Assembly (NCBI GenBank): GCA_020850455.1 | Contig: JADZEQ010000009.1 | Location: 236,988 to 300,987 of the forward strand | DNA length: 64,000 bases | DNA from: Sphingomonadaceae bacterium | Lineage (GTDB): Bacteria; Pseudomonadota; Alphaproteobacteria; Sphingomonadales; Sphingomonadaceae | Direction of reading: 5' to 3' | Shown: one piece after another, positions 57,620 through 64,000 of the stretch | Layout: each line of letters begins with the position of its first letter | Position numbering within the stretch: the stretch's first letter is position 1 | Translations under genes and position numbers: made by a program | Notes under the pieces: generated by a model | Database searches by the model: none | What the model was told of the DNA's origin: nothing | Seen by the model: only the letters and a program-made list of their open reading frames with translations

Positions 57620-59095
57620 ATGGGCAAGGACGCAAAATTGCTGGTGATTGACGCGGGGACCACATCGACCCGCGCGATGTTGTTCGATGCGCAGGGGCAC
57701 TGTCATGGCGCCCATCAACGCGCCATCCGCCAATCTTACCCCGCCGATGGCTGGGTTGAACAGGATGCTGCCGAAATCTGGGCATCGACGCTGGCCTGTG
57801 CGCAGGCGATGGTCGCGCAGGCGGGCGGCGCGGCGCATATTTGCGCCATCGGCATCACCAACCAGCGCGAAACCGTGATATTCTGGGACAGGAACAGCGG
57901 CGAACCGCTCGCCCCGGCGATCGTCTGGCAGGACAGACGGACCGCCGATGCCTGCAACGCGCTGCGCGATGCGGGACAGGAGGCGGCGGTGCAGGCGAAA
58001 ACCGGCCTCCTCCTCGACCCATATTTTTCGGCGAGCAAAATCGGCTGGGCGCTGCAAAATTGGCCACAACTGCGTGCGGCCGGCGACCGGTTGGCGGTGG
58101 GGACGGTTGAATCCTTCCTCCTCCACCGTTTGACCGGCGGGGCGCATCTGTCGGACGCCAGCAATGCATCGCGCACCATGCTGATGGACATCTACAACAT
58201 GGGCTGGGATGCCGGGCTATGCGCCTTGTTCGACGTGCCAACCAGCATCCTCCCGCAAATTGTCGATTGCCACGGCCCGATCGGGCGCAGCCTGCCCGCA
58301 TGGTTCGGCGCGCCGATTGCCATTTGCGGCGCGGCGGGCGACCAGCAGTCGGCGACCATCGGGCAAGGGTGCATCCACCCCGGCGATACCAAGGCGACCT
58401 ATGGCACCGGGGCCTTCATCCTCACCAGCACCGGGCAGGCCGCGCCGCGCAGCCAGCACCGCTTGCTGACCACCATCCTTTATGCAGCGGGCGGCCAGCG
58501 CCACTATGCATTGGAAGGCAGCGTCTTTGTCGCCGGGGCGCTGATCCAATGGTTGCGCGACAGCCTCCACCTGCTCGGCAACGCGGCGGAGAGCGAAGGC
58601 TTGGCCCGCAGCGTTGCCGACAATGGCGGGGTCGTCTGTATCCCGGCGCTATCGGGGCTGGGCGCGCCGCATTGGCGCAGCGACGCGCGCGCCATGCTGA
58701 GCGGGATGAGCTTTGCGACCGGGCGCGCCCACATCATCCGCGCGGGGCTGGAGGCGATGGCCCACCAGACGCAGGATTTGGCTGCCGCCTTTGCCGGGGA
58801 CGGCGCGCCGTGGCAGCGGTTGCAGATCGACGGGGGGATGAGCGCCAATGACTGGATGGCGCAGGATCTGGCCGATATTTTGGCCTTGCCGGTTGAACGG
58901 CCCGATTTTGTCGAGACCACCGCGCTGGGCGCGGCGATGCTGGCCGCAACCGGTGCCGGGCTTTACCCCGATTTGCCGAGCGCCACCGCCGCGATGCAGG
59001 GCGAACGCCGCCGCTTTGTCGCGCAGATGGACGACGCCACCCGCACCCGCCGCATCGACCAATGGCAAAGGGCGATGACGCGGGTGTTGGGATAG
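57620..59095 (+). CDS. glpK: Glycerol kinase
   Basis: A 491-residue FGGY-family kinase that phosphorylates glycerol to glycerol 3-phosphate. The N-terminal phosphate loop LLVIDAGTTSTRAM, RQSYPADGWVEQDA and the glycerol-specific ITNQRETVIFW are present, as are GDQQSATIGQG and the C-terminal LQIDGGMSANDWMAQDLAD. No glycerol facilitator or dehydrogenase gene is adjacent. It is the last normal chromosomal gene before the mosaic region. Confidence 0.96.
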   Translation: MGKDAKLLVIDAGTTSTRAMLFDAQGHCHGAHQRAIRQSYPADGWVEQDAAEIWASTLACAQAMVAQAGGAAHICAIGITNQRETVIFWDRNSGEPLAPAIVWQDRRTADACNALRDAGQEAAVQAKTGLLLDPYFSASKIGWALQNWPQLRAAGDRLAVGTVESFLLHRLTGGAHLSDASNASRTMLMDIYNMGWDAGLCALFDVPTSILPQIVDCHGPIGRSLPAWFGAPIAICGAAGDQQSATIGQGCIHPGDTKATYGTGAFILTSTGQAAPRSQHRLLTTILYAAGGQRHYALEGSVFVAGALIQWLRDSLHLLGNAAESEGLARSVADNGGVVCIPALSGLGAPHWRSDARAMLSGMSFATGRAHIIRAGLEAMAHQTQDLAAAFAGDGAPWQRLQIDGGMSANDWMAQDLADILALPVERPDFVETTALGAAMLAATGAGLYPDLPSATAAMQGERRRFVAQMDDATRTRRIDQWQRAMTRVLG

Positions 59096-59315
59096 GGGGC
59101 ATGCCTTTTTGGCACAGTGTTGGTGACCCTACGGGAGGTGTTACTGTCTTCCACATTCGCCAAATAGGCCCAGAAATCAGTCATTCGCTAAATGGCCATG
59201 CAGCAAATGGTGTAGCAAACCCATCGTGGTTACCCCGGATGATGTGCAGGCCTTGGCGGAAATCTGCCATTTATCTATCCTATTCATGACGGTCGGCGTG
59301 CGTTAGTCTTTGTCG

Positions 59316-59984
59316 ATGAGCAAAATATTGATTCCGTCACATGGCGCATCTGACTGGCAACAATTTCTCGCGCAGCCGGAACGCCAGTGGGTAACTGGCT
59401 ATAGTGCCAGAACCATCGCCCATTCGTGGGAAGCACAGGCAGATTGGCCGCCCGAGGTTGCATCGATCCTTTACAAGGCGCTGGGGCCTACTTCCTTGCT
59501 TCTCGCCATCCCCGAACACAAAACCCCGCTCCCCGGCGGTCGGAGAGAGAGCCAATCCGATGTATTTGCCCTAGGCAGACACAATAGCGGACTTGTTGCC
59601 TGCACCATTGAAGGCAAGGTCAACGAAGCCTTCGGCCCTACGGTGGCGGAGCAGATGAAGGAAGCCTCGTCAGGCAAGCGGGAGCGGCTGAACTTCCTTT
59701 GCGGGGCGCTGGGAATAGATGGGTGCCCCGACCATATCCACTACCAGCTATTGCACCGGACGGTGTCGGCATTGATTGAGGCGGAACGCTTTGCCGCGCG
59801 CGATGCCGCGATGATTGTTCATTCCTTCTCACCTGAGCGACGATGGCTCGATGCGTTCGATCAGTTCTGCGAAATCCTCGGCCTCCGTTGCGATGTTGGC
59901 GAACCCGGCACGGTCAACCTGCCCTCGGGACAACGACTAATCCTTGGATGGGCCTGTGGCGACCCCCGGCATTTGGCCGCATGA
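59316..59984 (+). CDS. DUF6946-like protein, possible PD-(D/E)XK fold
   Basis: A 222-residue protein starting MSKILIPSHGASDWQQFL, with YSARTIAHSWEA at about residue 29. It resembles the group Pfam calls DUF6946 (from memory). D82 and the E99-G-K101 in ACTIEGKVNEAFG are spaced like the catalytic D...ExK of restriction-endonuclease-fold nucleases; that reading is inference. It lies between glpK and an RHS fossil, i.e. at the left side of the mosaic region, and is not coupled to a neighbour. The ATG at 59316 is used rather than a TTG at 59310. Confidence 0.6.
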   Translation: MSKILIPSHGASDWQQFLAQPERQWVTGYSARTIAHSWEAQADWPPEVASILYKALGPTSLLLAIPEHKTPLPGGRRESQSDVFALGRHNSGLVACTIEGKVNEAFGPTVAEQMKEASSGKRERLNFLCGALGIDGCPDHIHYQLLHRTVSALIEAERFAARDAAMIVHSFSPERRWLDAFDQFCEILGLRCDVGEPGTVNLPSGQRLILGWACGDPRHLAA

Positions 59985-60008
59985 TCCGTCTCCGGCGATC
60001 ACAGCCTC

Positions 60009-60262
60009 CCTATACCGCCTTACTAGTATAGCCGGTATATTGGAACCGCCTCTGATTGGCGGCAGCGAGCACCCCATATTCGTCATAGGCATTGGTAATG
60101 ATGCGTGCGCCGGCGGCGTCGGTAACCGCAACAACACTGCCCAGTGTGTCGGCGTGCAGGAAACGTGGGCTGGCAATGCCCACACTACCGGATCATTGAT
60201 GCCGGTGCCGTGCAGATGGCACCGCAACACCGCGCCCGAACCGTCAAATTCCGAATTGGCGC
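60009..60262 (-). pseudogene. RHS-repeat gene remnant
   Basis: Reading the minus strand, two frames encode recognisable RHS core. The upstream part (about 60262-60163) gives EFDGSGAVLRCHLHGTGIND, like the YDGxGxxLRRYVHGxGxD segment. After a frameshift, 60162-60009 gives LHADTLGSVVAVTDAAGARI, then TNAYDEYGVLAA and RRFQYTGYTS, and a stop. These are the classic YD-repeat endings that precede the variable toxin tip in RHS proteins. The frameshift and the absence of the large upstream part show a pseudogene. The rest of the 59985-60770 gap has no other recognised coding. Confidence 0.8.
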
Positions 60263-60770
60263 AGCATTCTTCCGATCAATGAAGGCACGTTGCATTACTA
60301 CCAGACCACGCGCCACCGGCATCCAAACATCTATCTACTGGACCAAAATATAGCGCGCACAACCATAGTAGGAGAATGTAAATTGCAATACAAATCAATG
60401 CTATAGACATTTTAAAAATGTTGCGGCGCATTATCGTTACCATGTGATCGACTTAACATCGAAGATATACGCCCGGGAGTTGCCAGCTCAAAGTGGCGGC
60501 GACCACCGCAAGTCCAAGACCCACGACGCTCATGGCCTTAGAGGACGGCCCCATCCATCCCAGTAACCACCGGAATTGCTGTGAGATGTTCGCAAAGCCC
60601 CCCATGGCCAAACGTTGTGCAATCAACCCGTCAGTGTCAAGCTGAACGGGGCCACTATGACGGCAGCAGGGGAAAAGACCACCGATGTACTGCTATTATG
60701 TAGCAAAAACGTAGTGGGGAGGGCCACAATAGCCCTAAAGCGCAGCTATTCCAAGGAAACTTGAAACTAT
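60263..60770. other. Gene-poor, AT-richer stretch between RHS fossil and tRNA fragment
   Basis: About 500 bp with no convincing gene. A short minus-strand frame near 60450-60530 could give a 26-residue hydrophobic peptide but has no other support. TAGCAAAAACG at 60701-60711 resembles part of the CRISPR repeat and is discussed under findings. Base composition falls below that of the flanking chromosome between about 60350 and 60450. Confidence 0.4.
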
Positions 60771-60818
60771 TGGTGACCCCTACGGGAATCGAACCCGTGT
60801 TTCAGCCGTGAAAGGGCG
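60771..60818 (-). repeat. 3' half of tRNA-Glu(TTC), likely attachment-site scar
   Basis: On the minus strand 60818-60771 reads as the last 48 bases of tRNA-Glu: CGCCCTTTCACGG (anticodon loop with TTC), a perfect T arm (ACGGG/CCCGT around TTCGATT) and AGGGGTCACCA. The 5' half (D arm and acceptor 5' strand) is missing; the bases beyond 60818 do not fit a tRNA. Such 3' fragments arise when integrative elements insert into a tRNA gene and restore it. The orientation predicts the complete tRNA-Glu to the right, beyond the window. Confidence 0.85.
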
Positions 60819-60909
60819 TTAACTTACGCAATTCAGCCATTGTCGGAAACAACGCGAAACAAGATGAAACATAGGTTTTCTGCGATATGTAGCCAAAGCT
60901 TGCCCCCTA

Positions 60910-61701
60910 TTGTTCCCGGCGGTCCTCCAATGTATATTAGGGAAATATTGGAGAAGTCTGGAAAGGGCGATCAATGGCAAGGGTGGTGCAGGATGCAAAG
61001 CTCGCCAAACGCGAACATCGGGCGCGCTTGAGGACGTTTTGACTGGCGGCATCAAATACCGCGTCTTGGTCGAAAGAACGCCGATTGTAGACCTTTCGGT
61101 GGCTGATATCGACGGAGAGGATTTGGCAAAAGACTCGACACGGGTTCGGGACCCAGCGGTGCGGCGGACGTTGCGGAGACGCCTCGCAGAAGTCGAGGGC
61201 GACTTGAAAAAGGCGATGTCGGAACCGCTCATATTGGATGGTGGAAGCTCCGTCGTCCAAAAAGTACGCCTTGAACGCAAACGGCAACTCGAAGGAATGC
61301 GCCGCGTTCACAACGGTCTCAGCGACCCAGAGAACAAACACCACGTTGCAATATACAAGCGCGCCGATGGCACCTATCGCGGATCGGCGGTGAGCATGTT
61401 CGATGTCGCAAAACGCATCACGCAACGCCTTCCGACTATCGACAAGTCGCCTGCGGACGGCTCCTCCTTTATTATGTCCTTGTCAAAGGGTGATGTTTTA
61501 GAGTTGCCGGATCCCAGAGCCCAATATTGGGTGGTCCGCGAGCTAAAGTCGAACGGGCAGGTCACGCTCGTGCCGCACATTGAAGCACGTCCGACAAAGC
61601 AGGCTGTGAACTACAAGCCAACGGTAGGTGGATTGATGAGGCTCAACCCTCGCAAAGTCGCCGTCGACCCCATCGGCCGCGTTCGGCCGGCCAACGATTG
61701 A
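60910..61701 (+). pseudogene. cas9: Cas9 C-terminal remnant (type II-C, WED/PAM-interacting part)
   Basis: Homology to Cas9 begins at about 61021 (GALEDVLTGG, corresponding to the LHEDTAYG region after RuvC-III) and runs to the stop: VADIDGEDLA and VRDPAVRRTLRRRLAE, then KHHVAIYKRADGTYRGSAVS, SFIMSLSKGDVLEL and WVVRELKSNGQVTLVPHIE, and the ending PTVGGLMRLNPRKVAVDPIG. That is about 226 residues of a protein that is normally 1000-1100 residues, i.e. the WED and PAM-interacting domains only. RuvC, bridge helix, REC and HNH are absent. The frame stays open upstream to an ATG at 60910 but those 37 codons are unrelated. Its stop lies 3 bp before cas1. Confidence 0.85.
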
Positions 61702-61704
61702 GCG

Positions 61705-62640
61705 ATGCTCAAGCGCACTATCGAAATTTCCACGTCTGGCACGCGGCTTTCGGTCGCGCACCGGCAGTTGGTGATCGAGCGGCCCGACTTGCCCAAGGCT
61801 ACCGTCCCCATTGAGGATATCGGCGTGGTCATCGTCGACGATGCGCGCGCCAGCTATACTCAGGCGGTGTTTCTCGAACTGCTCAATGCCGGCGCAACGG
61901 TCATGGTAACCGGGCGCGACCATCTGCCCGCTGGCATGATGCTGCCGCTCGACGCCCATCACGTCCAGACCGAGCGGCATCGCGCGCAGATCGCCGCCAC
62001 CGAGCCCACGCGCAAACGCATCTGGCAAACGCTGATCAACGCCAAAATCGCGCAGCAGGGCGTCGTGCTCGCGCATTTCACCGGTCAGGATGGCGGCTTG
62101 GGCCCAATGGCGCGGCGGGTGCGCTCGGGCGATCCGGACAATCTGGAGGCGCAGGCGGCGCAACGTTATTGGCCTTTGCTGTTCGGCAAGGATTTCCGGC
62201 GGGATCGCGATGCGGGCGGCGCTAATGCCCTGCTCAATTACGGCTATGCGGTCGTGCGGGCCGCCATCGCCCGCTCCATCGTGGCGAGCGGGCTGATCCC
62301 CTCGCTCGGCGTGTTTCACAAGAACCGCGCCAACCCATTCTGCCTCGCCGACGATTTGCTCGAAGCTTACCGGCCCTATGTCGATTGGCGGGTGCGGCTG
62401 TTGCTAGACGAGCGCGGCGGGAAAGCGCCCGCCACGCTCGAACGCGAGGAAAAGGCTGCACTGCTTTCGCTGTTCAACGAAACTGTTATGATCACGGCGC
62501 GGCGCAACCCGATGCTTGTGGCGATCCAGTTGAGCGCCGCCTCGCTTGCCCGCGTGTTGACTGGCGATGGCAAGGCGCTAGCTCTCCCCGCCGGACTGCC
62601 GATCGCGCCCGATCTGCTGGCGCCGGATGGACTTGGTTGA
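61705..62640 (+). CDS. cas1: CRISPR-associated endonuclease Cas1
   Basis: A 311-residue Cas1 of normal type II length, the integrase of spacer acquisition. Metal-binding residues are in place: E148 in NLEAQAAQRYWP, H205 in GVFHKNRANPF, and the acidic CLADDLLEAYRP at 213-224. It shares an operon-like spacing with the cas9 remnant (3 bp) and overlaps cas2 by one base (TGATG). Nothing suggests decay: full length, no frameshift, motifs intact. Confidence 0.96.
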   Translation: MLKRTIEISTSGTRLSVAHRQLVIERPDLPKATVPIEDIGVVIVDDARASYTQAVFLELLNAGATVMVTGRDHLPAGMMLPLDAHHVQTERHRAQIAATEPTRKRIWQTLINAKIAQQGVVLAHFTGQDGGLGPMARRVRSGDPDNLEAQAAQRYWPLLFGKDFRRDRDAGGANALLNYGYAVVRAAIARSIVASGLIPSLGVFHKNRANPFCLADDLLEAYRPYVDWRVRLLLDERGGKAPATLEREEKAALLSLFNETVMITARRNPMLVAIQLSAASLARVLTGDGKALALPAGLPIAPDLLAPDGLG

Positions 62641-62993
62641 TGGCCCACGTCCGGCCGGTTCCGCAACTTCCGTGGGGGTGGCGTTCGATGTGGGTGATCG
62701 CGATGTTCGACCTTCCGACCGACACGCCTAAGGCACGCAAAGCATATTCACGCTTCAGGAAAGACCTGCTCGACGACGGCTTCACGATGATGCAATATTC
62801 GGTTTACACGCGGCACTGCGCTTCGATCGACAATGCCGATATCCACGTGGCGCGGATGGGCAAATGCGTGCCCGGCGAAGGCGAGGTGCGGTTCATGACC
62901 ATCACCGACAAACAGTGGGAACGAATCAAGGTCTTTGTCGGAAAAACGCGCCAGCCGACCAAGCCCGCGCCCGCGCAGCTGGAGTTTTTCTGA
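62640..62993 (+). CDS. cas2: CRISPR-associated protein Cas2
   Basis: A 117-residue Cas2, the partner of Cas1 in the integration complex. The ferredoxin-fold start WVIAMFDLPTDTPKARKAY carries the metal-binding aspartate, and SVYTRHC and VRFMTITDKQWERIKVF follow. The ATG at 62640 overlaps the cas1 stop; the N-terminal extension before WVIAMFDLP (about 18 residues) is longer than usual, and an internal ATG at 62688 may be the functional start. The CRISPR array begins 50 bp downstream. Confidence 0.95.
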   Translation: MAHVRPVPQLPWGWRSMWVIAMFDLPTDTPKARKAYSRFRKDLLDDGFTMMQYSVYTRHCASIDNADIHVARMGKCVPGEGEVRFMTITDKQWERIKVFVGKTRQPTKPAPAQLEFF

Positions 62994-63042
62994 TGGATAG
63001 CAGCCCGAAAACGCAATGTTTTCAATCTGCTATCTCAGAGGT
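62994..63042 (+). promoter_or_regulatory. Short leader between cas2 and the CRISPR array
   Basis: The 49 bp between the cas2 stop and the first repeat are AT-richer than the flanks (CAATGTTTTCAATCTGC). As the end nearest cas1-cas2 with uniform repeats it is the probable leader, where new spacers would be added. Short leaders are usual for type II arrays. A promoter was not identified with confidence. Confidence 0.5.
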
Positions 63043-64000
63043 GTTCTAGCAAAACGAGAGGCGACCGCAATCCGCAGCGGGGTTGCCGCTTCAATCAGGC
63101 TGGCCGCGGTTCTAGCAAAACGAGAGGCGACCGCAATCCGCAGCAGCGTAATCGCCGCTGTCGTTTGATTGTCCGTTCTAGCAAAACGAGAGGCGACCGC
63201 AATCCGCAGCACGGAAGCCGGACGTAACAGCCCTACCGATGTTCTAGCAAAACGAGAGGCGACCGCAATCCGCAGCATGTCAACAGCCATATTTCAACCC
63301 TTCAATGTTCTAGCAAAACGAGAGGCGACCGCAATCCGCAGCGCGCAGCGCGAAATTGACGATGTTATCCGCGTTCTAGCAAAACGAGAGGCGACCGCAA
63401 TCCGCAGCCCCTCTTGCTTTCGGGGATCGCCCGCCCCGGTTCTAGCAAAACGAGAGGCGACCGCAATCCGCAGCCATGTCTTTCCAGCCGACGACAATGA
63501 AATAGTTCTAGCAAAACGAGAGGCGACCGCAATCCGCAGCGGCCATCTTGACCACCGGCGACCCGTCGCCGTTCTAGCAAAACGAGAGGCGACCGCAATC
63601 CGCAGCGAACAAAAAGCCCGGTTCCTTAAAGAAGCGGTTCTAGCAAACCGAGAGGCGACCGCAATCCGCAGCAGGGCGCGCTGGTGGCGTCGATCAGCCT
63701 TGGTTCTAGCAAAACGAGAGGCGACCGCAATCCGCAGCAGGTCTGTGCGATTGTCGGCGATAATTTTCGTTCTAGCAAAACGAGAGGCGACCGCAATCCG
63801 CAGCCTCGGCCTCGCTGTGGACAAGCCGCGTCAGTTCTAGCAAAACGAGAGGCGACCGCAATCCGCAGCCGAATTTATGCAATGTGTCTGCCCAAAATTG
63901 TTCTAGCAAAACGAGAGGCGACCGCAATCCGCAGCCGTTCCAGGTGAGGGGCCGGTTCGTGGTGTGTTCTAGCAAAGCGAGAGGCGACCGCAATCCGCAG
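63043..64000 (+). CRISPR. CRISPR array, 15 repeats of 36 bp in window
   Basis: Repeats start at 63043, 63109, 63175, 63241, 63307, 63373, 63439, 63505, 63571, 63637, 63703, 63769, 63834, 63900 and 63966; the last is cut by the window end. The 36-bp repeat begins GTTCTAGCAAAACGAG and ends CCGCAATCCGCAGC. The fourteen spacers are 30 nt, except the twelfth (63805-63833), which is 29 nt. Repeats 10 (63637) and 15 (63966) each have one substitution at the AAAACG block. The GTTCTAG start fits the transcribed strand of type II repeats, so transcription is likely rightward. No array end is visible. Confidence 0.98.

Noticed and set aside
59123..59139. TGGTGACCCTACGGGA resembles the tRNA-Glu 3' end at 60771 with one base missing, as a possible second attachment repeat
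   Set aside because: Only 16 bases match, the similarity stops before the T arm, and the position carries no other tRNA sequence; chance similarity is likely.
59101..59289. A plus-strand frame after glpK starting MPFWHSVGDPTGG
   Set aside because: Short, no recognised family, no clear ribosome-binding site; it could be a gene fragment of the mosaic region but cannot be supported.
60840..61031. A 63-codon plus-strand frame just right of the tRNA-Glu fragment
   Set aside because: No family, no ribosome-binding site, and it overlaps the junction where Cas9 homology begins in another frame; probably non-coding junction sequence.
63030..63993. Long open frames on both strands across the CRISPR array (repeated VLAKREATAIRS and LRIAVASRFART)
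   Set aside because: These are translations of the 66-bp repeat-spacer period, which is a multiple of three; they are not genes.

Overview
The window is about 64 kb of GC-rich alphaproteobacterial chromosome and almost certainly comes from the Sphingomonadales. The evidence is a close serine palmitoyltransferase with its own acyl carrier protein (sphingolipid synthesis), a class I lysyl-tRNA synthetase, a zinc-less DksA of the alphaproteobacterial type, a DUF1465 protein next to TamA/TamB, a PEP-CTERM-like protein, and the cysI-DUF934-cysH order. Genes are tightly packed, with many 1-8 bp start/stop overlaps.

Layout. 1-1.3 kb: end of an assimilatory sulfate reduction operon (sulfite reductase tail, DUF934, APS reductase). 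1.3-16.2 kb: mostly minus-strand housekeeping genes, namely a thioesterase, peroxiredoxin (plus strand), LepA, the nicotinamide riboside pair PnuC/NadR-like kinase, two exported proteins, a LOG-family hydrolase, TamB/TamA, DUF1465, two YdcH-like proteins, PilZ and DksA. 16.5-26.4 kb (plus): a poly-Ser/Thr PEP-CTERM-like protein, SerS, SurE, an NlpD-like lipoprotein, RimO, leucyl aminopeptidase, an SH3-only protein, ArgC and an RcnB-like protein. 26.5-38.7 kb: amidohydrolase, DUF885 peptidase, desaturase, LysRS-I, a PF10118 hydrolase with divergent TetR, a glycosyltransferase, ObgE, ProB and an NAD-dependent epimerase. 38.7-45 kb: an orphan Pycsar-effector-like membrane protein, a JmjC-like cupin, a GNAT acyltransferase, ACP and Spt (sphingolipid module), then a Baeyer-Villiger-type monooxygenase with a palindromic operator. 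45-50.7 kb: an OmpV-like porin, an HD-GYP protein, a TehA-like transporter, and a TPP riboswitch with thiC.

The accessory part starts at 50.68 kb. A DUF4160/DUF2442 pair follows thiC. It is followed by a decayed second copy of the thiC tail/DUF4160/DUF2442 junction, then a lower-GC two-gene cassette of TcmP and a Gp37/Gp68-type three-cysteine protein. After a normal stretch (two small membrane proteins, two tandem GGDEF proteins, GST, glycerol kinase) comes a second mosaic region from 59.1 kb to the end. It holds a possible nuclease-fold protein, a fossil of an RHS-repeat gene, the 3' half of a tRNA-Glu gene (a likely attachment-site scar), a Cas9 reduced to its C-terminal (WED/PAM-interacting) part, intact cas1 and cas2, and a CRISPR array of 15 repeats that runs off the window.

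The main point of interest is the CRISPR locus: a type II-C-like adaptation module and a well-kept array next to a Cas9 that has lost all nuclease domains, at the edge of what looks like a tRNA-Glu-linked island. Secondary points are the TcmP/Gp37-Gp68 cassette with its decayed flank, the orphan PycTM-like gene, and the sphingolipid cluster with a translationally coupled JmjC-like/GNAT pair. All family names are from memory of sequence motifs; no database search was run.
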